A stretch of DNA of 64,000 nt from Elymus sibiricus. Taxonomy: Eukaryota > Streptophyta > Magnoliopsida > Poales > Poaceae. Numbering within the stretch: the first letter of the stretch is position 1; every line of letters starts with the position of its first letter. The stretch spans positions 301,780,166 through 301,844,165 of the forward strand of contig CM077666.1 of the NCBI GenBank assembly GCA_039707655.1, in the 5' to 3' direction. Under the pieces are notes generated by a model that saw nothing but the letters and a program-made list of their open reading frames with translations, did not search any database and had not been told where the DNA came from. Position numbers and translations under genes: made by a program. This document shows, in pieces, positions 1-10,378 of this stretch.

Positions 1-2
1 TA

Positions 3-2554
3 ATTGATTTTAGAAAATTAAACAAAGCTACTAGAAAAGACCATTACCCCTTACCTTTTATTGATCAAATGTTAGAAAGATTATCTAAGCATACACACTT
101 TTGTTTCCTAGATGGTTATTCTGGTTTTTCTCAAATACCTGTATCACAACCCGATCAAGAGAAAACCACATGTACTTGTCCTTTTGGAACTTATGCTTAT
201 AGACGTATGCCTTTTGGTTTATGCAATTCACCTGCTACCTTTCAAAGATGTATGATTGCTATATTCTCTGACTTTTGTGAAAAGATTTTTGAGGTTTTCA
301 TGGATGATTTTTCCGTTTACGGAACTTCTTTTGATGATTGCTTAAGCAACCTTGATCGAGTTTTGCAGAGATGTGAAGAAACTAATCTTGTCTTGAATTG
401 GGAGAAGTGCCACTTTATGGTGAATGAAGGTATTGTCTTGGGGCATAAAATTTCTGAAAGAGGTATTGAAGTTGATAAAGCTAAGGTTGATGCTATTGAG
501 AAAATGCCATGTCCTAAAGATATTAAAGGTATAAGAAGTTTCCTTGGTCATGCTGGTTTCTATAGGAGATTTATTAAAGACTTCTCTAAAATTTCTAGGC
601 CTCTTACCAATCTTTTGCAAAAAGATGTTCCATTTGTTTTTGATGATGATTGTCTAGAAGCCTTTGAAACACTTAAGAAAGCCTTAACCACTGCACCTAT
701 TGTTCAACCACCTGATTGGAACTTGCCTTTTGAAATTATGTGTGATGCTAGTGATTATGTTGTTGGTGCTGTTCTAGGACAGAGAGTTAATAAGAAATTA
801 AATGTTATCCATTATGCTAGTAAAACTCTAGACAGTGCCCAAAGAAATTATGCTACTACTGAAAAAGAATTTCTAGCAGTTGTGTTTGCATGTGATAAAT
901 TCAGATCTTATATAGTTGATTCTAAAGTAACTATTCACACTGATCATGCTGCTATTAAATATCTTATGGAAAATAAAGATGCTAAACCTAGACTCATTAG
1001 GTGGGTTCTTTTGCTACAAGAATTTGACTTGCATATTACTGATAGAAAGGGAGCTGAGAATCCCGTAGCAGATAATTTGTCTAGAATGGAAAATGTTCTT
1101 GATGACCCACTTCCTATTAATGATGATTTTCCTGATGACAATTAGCTGTCATAAATGCTTCTCGTAGTACTCCTTGGTATGCAGACTATGCTAATTATAT
1201 CGTTGCTAAATTTATACCACCTAGTTTCACATACCAACAAAAGAAAAAGTTATTCTATGATTTAAGACATTACTTTTGGGATGACCCACATCTTTACTAA
1301 GAAGGAGTATATGGTATTATTAGACGTTGTATACCTGAGCATGAACAGGAACAAATCCTACAGAAGTGTCATTCTGAGGCTTACGGAGGACACCATGCGG
1401 GAGACAGAGCTGCACATAAGGTATTACAATCTGGTTTCTATTGGCCTACTCTTTTCAAAGATGCTCATAAGTTTGTCCTATCTTGTGATGAATGTCAAAT
1501 AATTGGTAATGTTGGTAGACGTCAGGAAATGCCTATGAATTATTCACTTGCTATTGAACCATTTGATGTTTGGGGATTTGATTATATGGGACCTTTTCCT
1601 AAATCCAATGGGTATACTCATATTTTAGTTGCTGTTGATTACCTTACTAAGTGGGTAGAAGCTATTCCAACTAGTAGTGCTGATCATAACACTTCTATTA
1701 AAATGCTTTAAAAAGTTATTTTCCCGAGGTTTGGAGTCCCTAGATATTTAATGACTGATGGTGGTTCACACTTTATTCATGGTGCATTCCGTAAATTGCT
1801 TGCTAAATATGATGTCAACCATAGAATTGCATCTCCCTATCACCCTCAAACTAGTGGTCAAGTAGAATTGAGCAATAGAGAAATAAAATTAATTTTGCAA
1901 AAAACCGTCAATAGATCTAGAAAGAATTGGTCTAAGAAACTTGATGATGCATTATGGGCTTATAGAACTGCTTATAAAAATCCTATGGGTATGTCTCCTT
2001 ATAAAATGGTTTATGGAAAAGCATGTCACTTACCTCTTGAGTTAGAACATAAAGCATATTGGGCAATTAAAGAACTCAATTATGATTTTAAACTTGCCGG
2101 TGAAAAGAGGTTATTTGATATAAGCTCATTAGATGAATGAAGAACCCAAGCTTACGAAAATGCCAAATTGTTTAAAGAAAAAGTTAAAAGATGGCATGAT
2201 AGAAGAATTCAAAAACGGGAATTCAAAGTGGGTGAGAAAGTTCTATTGTACAATTCTCGTTTGAGATTCTTTGCAAGAAAACTTCTCTCTAAATGGGAAG
2301 GACCGTATATCATCGAAGAAGTTTATCGCTCCGGAGCCATCAAAATAAACAACTCCGAAGGCACTAATCCGAGAGTGGTGAATGGGCAAAGAATTAAGCA
2401 CTATATTTCTGGTACCCCCATTAATGTTGAAACTAATATTACTGAAACAATTACACCGGAAGAATACAAAGAGAGACCTTCCGGAACGCTCCAGAACCCT
2501 GAAAAGGAAGAGGTACGTGATACGGTAAGTAAACCGACTCCAAAAATTCCATAA
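3..2554 (+). pseudogene. pol: Broken gypsy pol: reverse transcriptase, RNase H, integrase
   Basis: The enzyme would copy element RNA to DNA and integrate it. The reading frame enters from the left edge inside [13 protein letters not shown] and the catalytic FMDD (about 298-309) are visible, then RNase H with [14 protein letters not shown] and [10 protein letters not shown], ending at a stop at 1143-1145. A one-base slip near 1140 moves the frame. After it come the HHCC zinc finger (HSEAYGGHHAG, CDEC) and the integrase core with its first Asp in FDYMGP, second Asp in LMTDGG and Glu in GQVELSNRE. Three in-frame stops interrupt integrase: 1298-1300, 1709-1711 and 2138-2140. The C-terminal SH3-like part (KWEGPYIIEEV) reaches 2554. 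One frameshift plus three stops mean no functional polyprotein. Certainty on domains is high. Confidence 0.93.
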
Positions 2555-2555
2555 A

Positions 2556-2846
2556 AATACTTTCTGTCAGTTTTGGAATATTAGAAAAAATACAAAAATA
2601 AGAAACAGCCGAGGGGACCCACCTGGTGCCCACGAGACACCAGGGCGCGCCACCCCCCCCCCCCCCCCAGGCGCGCCCTGGTGGCTCATGGGCCCTTCGT
2701 GAGCCTTCTCGACTCCATTTTTCTTCTGGATTACTTGTTTTGCAAGATAAAAAATCTTTATATATACTCCCGGACGTTTTGACCACCGTATCATAGGAAT
2801 TTCCTCTGTTCTCGTTTCGTGCTATTTTTCTGACAGATCCGAAAGT
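2556..2846 (+). promoter_or_regulatory. LTR-like GC hairpin and TATA-like block before accessory ORF
   Basis: Two arms of about 26 bases (2625-2651 and 2669-2695) contain GGCGCGCC and pair around a poly-C loop. This matches the hairpin inside the element's own LTR (about 5081-5146), and the AT-rich sequence to its left is also similar. A TATA-like TTTATATATAC lies near 2757, about 90 bases before the ATG at 2847. I infer that this is an LTR-derived segment that may drive or structure an RNA for the next ORF. There is no expression evidence. Confidence 0.45.
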
Positions 2847-3257
2847 ATGTCGTCTCAAGACTCAGATGGAGAGAGCTTCGTATCAAACTACGTTGCGAAT
2901 CCAAGGATCTACGGGGATACAGACCCCTACGGATGGTCCGCGGAGGAGGAGCGAGATGCCAACATGAAGGGAACGGGAGACGCGAGCTCGAATGAAGAAG
3001 ATGCCCCTCTACCTCAACCGGGAGATATGCATGTGGAGTTCAAGAAGTCGAGCCTCCCAAACATAGTAAACAAATCTAAGATCCAATTTATCCCTTTCCA
3101 TCTTCTACAAGAAAACAAGAATGCATTGTGTGAGAAGATAGTGGAGCTTGAGCAAGAAATTAGTAAGTTGAAGGAAGAAAACTATGTTCTGAAGCGGAAA
3201 CGTAAGGACAAGCCAACCACTTCATCACCACCACCATCACCGAAGAAGGAAACTTGA
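2847..3257 (+). CDS. Accessory ORF downstream of integrase, coiled-coil protein of unknown function
   Basis: An intact 136-codon ORF inside the gypsy element between integrase and the 3' LTR. The first half is acidic and polar (DSDGES, SSNEEDAPLP). Residues about 90-118 form a heptad-like Leu/Ile/Glu/Lys stretch (ELEQEISKLKEEN) typical of a coiled coil. The C-terminus is a basic patch KRKRKDK followed by Ser/Pro, possibly a nuclear localisation signal. No signal peptide or membrane segment is visible, so it is not an envelope-like protein. It is open although pol next door is broken in four places. The position is that of extra ORFs in Athila/Tat-type elements. Function is unknown; a nucleic-acid-binding or dimerising accessory protein is a guess. 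It could also be chance survival. Confidence 0.6.
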   Translation: MSSQDSDGESFVSNYVANPRIYGDTDPYGWSAEEERDANMKGTGDASSNEEDAPLPQPGDMHVEFKKSSLPNIVNKSKIQFIPFHLLQENKNALCEKIVELEQEISKLKEENYVLKRKRKDKPTTSSPPPSPKKET

Positions 3258-4800
3258 GTACATGGGTATGGGCACTCCCCTTGGCTTGTGCCAAGCTTGG
3301 GGGAGGTGCCCCGGTATCGTATCACCATCACTTTTGCTATCTTTACCTATTTTTAGTTCGATCCTTAGTTATTTCGTGATTTAGTTGAATAAAAGTTTAG
3401 TATGATCTATTTTCGAGTGCTAGTTTCGTGATCTATCTATCTATGTAATCGAGTTGAGAGTTATATAATAAAGAGTAGTTTGAGTTTTTGCTTCTTTACT
3501 TTCATGTTTCAATCCTAGCAATGAAAATAATGAAAAAGATCATATGCTAATCTTATGGAAAGTAATCACATTACATAAAGAAAAGTATAAGTGGTAAAGT
3601 TTATTGGAAGTTAACAAACATAGCATTAGTCAATGATGCAATTCATGAAAGAATTAATAAGGGAAGAGAAGATTCACATGCAAATATACTATCTTGGACA
3701 TCTTTTATGATTGTGAGCCCCCATTAAGTATTTTATGTCAAATTGTTGACGTTGGACAAGGAAGACAACGTAATGAATTATGTTTGCTTATATTCACATA
3801 GAAGTTATATTGTTATAGATGCTCCAACATGTGGTGCTTGCTCAATATCTTTGCTAGCCAAAAATCCGCACCAAGTAGAGATACTACTTGTGCATCCAAA
3901 ACCCTTAAAACCAGTTTCATGTCATGAGAGTTCACTATATCTACTTATGGATTGAATAAGATCCTTCAAGTAAGTTGTCATCGGTGCAAAAAGCAATAGA
4001 AATTGCCTCTAAATATGTCTGAACTTTTATTGTAAGGGAAAATAAGCTTTGTACGAACTTGTGATAGTAAAGAAATAAAAGCGATAGACTGCATAATAAG
4101 GGTTGCTATCACAAGGGGCAATATAAAGTGACATTCTTTTGCATTAAGAGCTTGTGCATCCAACAACAAAAAGCGCATGACAACCTCTGCTTCCCTCTGC
4201 GAAGGGCCTATCTTTTACTTTTATGTATTTACTTTTTATGCAAGAGTCAATAGTGTTCTCCTCTACTTCCTTTTTATTTTTCTCTTTTGCAAGCATCATG
4301 CGGTGGGAAAAGATCTAGGCATATATATCCAGTTGGATATGAGTGATCATGAGTTATTATTGTTGACATCACCCTTGAGGTGAATAAGTTGGGAGGCGAA
4401 ATTATAAGCCCCTGTCTTTCTATGTGTCTGGCTGAAACTTTTTGCTCCATTTATATGTTGTGAGTGTTAGCAATCATAGAAGACTATATGATGGTGGAGT
4501 ATGTGGACTTGCTAAAAAGCTCCTACATGAGACCCTTCCTAAAAATATGATGAATTGCAATTGCATTCTTGACTGAGAACATAGTTTGTTAGTTTTCAAG
4601 AAAGTTTATACCTTATACTTCATTGTTGTGATGAATTGTTACTTGCTCATGAGAAGTTCTATGATAATAAATATTGCTGTTATAATAATGATCATGATTC
4701 TACTATGTCCGTATTTTGTTTTTATCGACACCTCTCTCTCTAAACATGTGGACATGATTATAGATATCGGCTTTCACTTGAGGACAAGCGAGGTCTAAGC
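3258..4800 (+). other. Non-coding 3' internal region of the gypsy element
   Basis: About 1.5 kb of AT-rich DNA with only short chance ORFs. Just after the accessory ORF (about 3268-3308) lies a small inverted repeat, CTTGGCTTG...CCAAGCTTGGGGGAGG, whose purine run resembles the true polypurine tract next to the 3' LTR. I see no gene here. Confidence 0.7.
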
Positions 4801-4810
4801 TTGGGGGAGT
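4796..4810 (+). other. Polypurine tract of the gypsy element
   Basis: AAGCTTGGGGGAG lies directly 5' of the 3' LTR, where plus-strand DNA synthesis is primed in LTR retrotransposons. The match is by position and purine content. Confidence 0.75.
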
Positions 4811-6328
4811 TGATACGTCCATTTTGCATCATGTTTTCCTACTGTTATTTATAGAGTTTTTAATCAATATAACACTTTGTGGAGCAATTCTAATGCCTTT
4901 TCTCTCTTAATATGCAAGATTTACACAAGGAGGGAGATTGCCAGCAGCTGGAATTCTGGACCTGAAAAAGCTATGTCAGAGATACCTATTCTGCACATCT
5001 CCAAATGAGCTGAAATTTCACGGAGAATTATTTTGGAATAAATAAAAAATACTGGAAGCAAGAAGTACCAGAGGGGCCACCCAGGTGCCCACGAGGCACC
5101 AGGGCGCGCCACCCCCCAAGCGCGCCCTGGTGGCTCGTGGGGCCCCTGGCCAGCCTCTGGCCCACATTTTCTGGTATATTAGTCCATTTGCACTAGAAAA
5201 AAAATAGAGAAGACTTTTGGGACAGTGCGCCGCCGTCTCGAGGCGGAACTTGGGCAGGAGCTATTTTGCTCTCCGGCGGAGCGATTCTGCTAGGGATACT
5301 TCCCTCCGGGAGGGGGATATCGGAGCCATCGACATCACCAGCGATCCTCTCATCGTGGGAGGACTAATCTTCATCAACATCTTCACCAGCACCATCTCAT
5401 CTCAAACCCTAGTTCAGCTCTTGTATTCAATCTTTGTCTCAAAACCTCAGATTGGTACCTGTGGGTTGCTAGTAGTGTTGATTACATCTTGTAGTTGATG
5501 CTAGTTGGTTTATTTGGTGGAAGATTATATGTTCAGATCTATTATGCTATTTAATACCCCTCCGATCTTGGACATGAAGATGATTTGTGAGTAGTTACTT
5601 TTGTTCTTGAGGACCTCGGAGAAATCTTGTCATAAGTAATCATGTGAATTTGGCATTCGTTCGATATTTTGATGATATATATGTTGTTGATTCTCTTAGT
5701 GGTGTCATGTGAACGTCGACTACATGACACTTCACCATCTTTGGTCCTAGGGGAATGCATTGTGGATTAGTAATTAGATGATGGGTTGCTAGAGTGACAG
5801 AAGCTTAAACCCTAGTTTATGCGCTATTCCATAAGGGGCTGATTTGGATCCATATGTTTAATGCTATGGTTAGAGTTATCTTAATTCTTCTTTCGTAGTT
5901 GCAGATGCTTGCGAGAGGGGGTAATCATAAGTGGGAGGCTTGTTCAAGTAAGAACAGCACCCAAGCACGGGTCCACCCACATATCAAATTATCAAAGTAG
6001 CGAACGCGAATCAAACCAACATGATGAAAGTGACTAGATGAAATTCCCATGTGTCCTCGAGAACGCTTTACTTATTATAAGAGATCGTTCCGGCTTGTCC
6101 TTTGCTATAAAAAGGATTGGGCCACCTTGCTGCACTCTTTGCTACTATTGCTACTTGTCACTTGTTACAAATTATCTTGCTATCAAACTACTCGTTACCG
6201 ATAATTTCAGTGCTTGCAGAAAATACCTTGCTGAAAACCGCTTGTCATTTCCTTCTGCTCCTCGTTGGGTTCAACACTCTTACTTATCGAAAGGACTACG
6301 ATTGATCCCCTATACTTGTGGGTCATCA
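4811..6328 (+). repeat. 3' LTR of the first gypsy element
   Basis: About 1518 bp from TGATACGTCC to GGTCATCA, with the TG...CA ends of an LTR and the polypurine tract immediately upstream. It contains the GGCGCGCC-type hairpin (about 5081-5146) and a TATA-like TATAAAAAGG at 6105-6114. Short ORFs inside it are not genes. Confidence 0.85.
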
Positions 6329-6769
6329 AAGGCCTCCAGGTTGGATCGTCATGGAACGGGCGATGGCGGCGGCGCAAAATTCCTTGATGAATAATTTGAG
6401 AGGTTTCGAGAGTATATAAAGACATGGGAACCGGGAGGCGGTCGAGCGAAGCCCTAGGGCTCCCACGTGGCCTGAGGGCATGTTGCATGGGCCCACTATG
6501 TGGATCTCCTGTGGCTCACCTCAGGCCCCCTCCCACACTCCTGGCTTCGTCCTAATGAGAAACTTCTAGAAATATTTTCCCACGATTTTTTTGTCCCTAA
6601 AATGGTTTTTTCTGAAAAGTCCAAACACATGCAGAAAACAGCAACAGACTAGGCACTGGATTAATAGGTTAGTCCAATAAATCAATAAAAAAAAGTGCCA
6701 AAGTAATGCAATAATGATATAAACTAGCATGAACATAGCAAAAATTATAGATATGTTTGAGACATATCA
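6329..6769 (-). repeat. Gypsy LTR fragment, reverse orientation
   Basis: Read on -, it opens TGATATGTCTCAAACATATC at 6769, a diverged form of the TGATACGTCTCCAACG start seen elsewhere in the window. It also keeps the AACAGCAAC and AATAGGTTAGTC words seen in those LTRs. The first gypsy element abuts its left side. 6770-6934 to its right shows no gene and no clear polypurine tract. Confidence 0.6.
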
Positions 6770-6934
6770 CTAGCCTCTAAAAGCAACTAAGAAAGAGATT
6801 TAATTTGGTAGTCGCCTATTCACAGACACCCTTTAATCGATATCTAGGGCATCTTTGATCCTTTAGGCTCACCCATTCATTGATGTATTTCACTAATTTT
6901 AACATATGGCTAAGAGTATTGTCTTGGAGAGTCA

Positions 6935-7904
6935 TGATAACCCACAAGTGCAGGGGATCAACTGTACTTCGTTTTGATAAGTAAGAGTCAAAACCGATGA
7001 GGCGCGGAAGAATTATCTGATGAAAGTTATAAGGTTTCAGTGTAGAAGCTACAAAAATTGCTTGTTTGTTTGTTTGAGCAAGAGAACAAGGATAAGAATA
7101 TAAGTTTTAATAAAATTAAATGAGCATAGCAAGTGGGTCAATCCTTAATTTTGATATGGACAAGCCAGTTGTATTTCTTCTCTGGGTCAAATCATTCTCG
7201 AGGACAATGAGTATTTCACCATTTTGTTTTCACCTAGTTCCATTGATTGTAACTTTTGTTACTCTAATAAGTGTTGTATGATGGAGCCTATGTTTATGTA
7301 CCGCCCTTACTTGGACTCATACATACTTATGATTGTACCCTCTTTGTAAGGATCCGCAAATACAAAAGGATAATTAACATAACATCTAACCATATAATTA
7401 CATTATAGGGTCCCCATTAATTCCTCGCGCAACAGTTCAATTAATTCAGGGTATGGTAATATTTGTCACCCCGGCCACCCATCCTAGATAAACTTATCAC
7501 ATAATGCTCTCCTCTAGGCGCATATAGGTGAAGTGACATGCATTCTACGTTAACACATCCCCACTAGAGAATTACACCAGAACATAATATCAAAACATCG
7601 AACCTTATGCAACTTCACATGGTTACTAACAACATGGTTTCTTCCAAGTCCTCAAGAACCTAATAGACTACTCACAAGACATCATAATGAACATGATCAG
7701 TGTGGTAACAATATGGATAAAAATATGAGCATACATGTCTTTCACCAATAAATCACAAAGCGTCGACTACTATGCAACAATTAACCCGAGGAAGTGATTT
7801 GTGGTAATAGTTCATAGATTGAAAAGGGGATAGATATGGAGATGGTGTTGGTGAAGATGAAGATGAAGTTGGTGAATATCATCCCCAATATACCTTTGGG
7901 TAGT
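6935..7904 (-). repeat. Second reverse-oriented gypsy LTR fragment
   Basis: It begins TGATAACCCACAAGTGCAGG, the reverse complement of a typical LTR 3' end (compare ACTTGTGGGTCATCA at 6314-6328). It runs about 1 kb until cut by the TGTAACACCC LTR at 7905. No coding sequence was recognised. Confidence 0.5.
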
Positions 7905-8806
7905 TGTAACACCCCTCTGTAAATGAGCAACAGTGATCCATCATGATGATGCAAAGCTACTGTGATTTGCAATGATAATCATGCTGGAATAATATCTCAT
8001 TTCAAATTCCTCCACTGAATTCAATTTAAATTCAAAGTGAAATTTGAAGTTGCTCAAAAATTACTGGAAAATAGTTCATGTTGTTGCAAAAATTCCAAAA
8101 CAATTTAATGTTAAGAAAAACAACATGACTTATTTTCCTAAAATGGGCTAGAGCATTAAAACAGTGCAAAAACAGCACTTTACATGCCATTTCCATTTTT
8201 GAAAAATTCAAATGGATTTCAAAATTGCCCAAACTTTTTGTGGCAGAGCAGAATAATGAATTGTATTTTGTGGATCAATTTCACATTTTACAAAGTGCAA
8301 TTAGGCAGCTCTTTTATTTTCTAAACTTTCTGTAAAACAGAAACAAATAAAAGAAATGGAAAAGGGCTGAAACGGCACTGTGCATTTGGGCTTAAGTCAA
8401 ACAGTGGCAGGGCCCAGCCCACCGCGGCCTGTCTCCCTCCTCCCTCTCTCTCCCTCGCCGTGTCACGCACGCCATAGCCAGAGCGCGGTGGCTCCGGCCA
8501 CGGGCCGCCACCTGCAGCCGCGGGCGCTCGGGAGAGGATAAGGCCGAGCCTTCCCTCCCCCCTGGATGCCCTCCTCCATTTCCCCCCTCTCTCTCGTGCT
8601 CTCGCACCCTCTCTCCTATTCTCCAGTACGCCGCCGATGCCGCGCCATCGCTCCACCGCGGCCAACGACCTTGCCTCGCCGCCTCCCCGTGTCCGTCATC
8701 TCCGCCGTCGTCGGTTACGTCGTCCGCGTCGTCTATCGCAAGCCGGGGAGCCCTGCACGTCGAGATCGCCGTCGACTTCCTCGTCTCGGGTTGCCGGCGA
8801 GCTCCC
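7905..8806 (+). repeat. 5' LTR of the long-LTR element, first part
   Basis: The first 902 bp of the LTR, from TGTAACACCC to the insertion point of the nested gypsy element. It is AT-rich to about 8390 and then strongly GC-rich with CCG/CTC runs. It resumes at 19824. GC-rich ORFs on both strands here are not supported as genes. Confidence 0.78.
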
Positions 8807-10378
8807 TGCTACTTGTAGCTTGCGTTGGTATTTCCCCAAAGAGGAAGGGATGATGCAGCACAGTAGAGATAAGTATTTCCCTCAGTTATGAAACCAAGGT
8901 TATCGAACCAGTAGGAGAATCACACAACACCTCGTTAGCAGTACCTGCACACAAACAACAAACCCTTGCACCCAACGCAAACGAGAGGTTGTCAATCTCT
9001 CGGCGGTAAATTGCAAGATTAAATTGTATGTGATAGATTGAAACAAAAATACAAAATAAAATAAATAAAAAGAAATGGCTGCAATATTTTTAGGGTTTTA
9101 GTAATATTATTTTGATAGACCCGGGGGCCATAGATTTCACTAGAGGCTTCTCTCGAGAAAATAGCATACGGTGGGTAGACAAATTACTATTGGGCAATTG
9201 ATAGAAAAGCAAATAATCATGACGATATCCAAGGCAATGATCATGTATATAGGCATCACGTGCAAGATTAGTAGACCGACTCCTGCCTGCATCTACTACT
9301 ATTACTCCACACATCGACCGCTACCCAGCATGCATCTAGTGTATTAAGTCCGATAAAGAACGGAGTAATGCCTTAAAAACGATGACATGATGTAGACAAG
9401 ACAAACTCACAAATTAATAAACCCAATGAATAGATCCCATCTTGTTATCCTTCGTAGCAACGATACATACGTGTCATGTCCCTTTCTGTCACTGGGATTC
9501 AGCACCGCAAGATCGAACCCACTACAAAGCACCTCTTCCCATGGCAAGATAAATCAACTCAGTTGGCCAAACCAAATCAATAGATCGGAGAAGAAATATG
9601 AGGCTATAATAATCATGCATAAAAGAGTGCAGCAAAGACTCAAATAATTTCATGGATAATCTGATCATAAACTCACAATTCATCGGATCCCAACAAACAC
9701 ACCGCAAAAAGAGATTACATCGGATAGATCTCCGAGAACATCGAGGAGAACATTGTATTGAAGATCAAAAAGAGAGAAGAAGCCATCTGGCTACTAACTA
9801 TGGACCCGAAGGTCTGTGGTAAACTACAAATGCATCATTGGAGAGGCGGCAAGGTTGATGTAGAGCCCCTCCGTGATCGATTCCCCCTCCGGCAGATCAT
9901 CGGAGAAGGACCCCAGATGGGATCTCTCTGGAACATAAGCTTGCGGCGGCGTAAAAAGTATTTCGTGGACTCCCCCGAGGGTTTCTGATTTTTCTGGAAT
10001 TTATAGTGTTGGAATTAGGTCAAACGGAGCTTGGTGGGCCCCACGAGGCACCATGGCGTGCCTGCTCCCCCCCCCAGGCGCGCCCTGGTGGCTCGTGGGC
10101 CCCACCAGGGTCTTCTGGCCTCCTCCCGAAGCTTCTAATGTTCTTCTGGTCCAATAAAAAATCTTCAAAAAGTTTCGTTGCATTTGGACTTCGTTTGGTA
10201 TTGATTTTCTGTAAAACAAAAACAGGGCAGAAAACAGCAACTGGCACTGGGCACTAAGTTAATAGGTTAGTCTCCAAAAATGATATAAAATTGCTGTAAA
10301 TGATTATAAAAACATCCAAGATTGATATTATAACAGCATGGAACAATCAAAAAGTATAGATACGTTGGAGACGTATCA
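8807..10378 (-). repeat. 3' LTR of the gag-only gypsy element
   Basis: 1572 bp. On - it starts TGATACGTCTCCAACG at 10378 and ends CTACAAGTAGCA at 8807. It contains the GC hairpin with a poly-C loop (about 10042-10105). ORFs here recur in the other LTR copy and are not genes. Confidence 0.9.

Larger units (their letters stand above)
1..6328 (+). mobile_element. Ty3/gypsy LTR retrotransposon (Athila-like), 3' part
   Basis: Seen: pol remnants (reverse transcriptase, RNase H, integrase), then an extra ORF, a non-coding stretch, a purine-rich tract and a 3' LTR ending TCATCA. The 5' LTR and gag lie outside the window. Pol order RT-RH-IN is that of Ty3/gypsy. The RT/integrase sequence resembles the Triticeae Athila-like group; the exact family is not certain. 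The right end abuts an older LTR fragment at 6329; AAGGC follows the LTR, but the other TSD copy is outside the window. It can no longer make an intact polyprotein. Confidence 0.9.

Noticed and set aside
5217..5498. 93 aa + ORF inside the first 3' LTR
   Set aside because: Lies within LTR sequence, has no domain, and is open by chance.
9090..9314. 74 aa - ORF, seen again at 18533-18757
   Set aside because: The two copies are the same place in the two LTRs of one element; identity reflects LTR duplication, not a gene.
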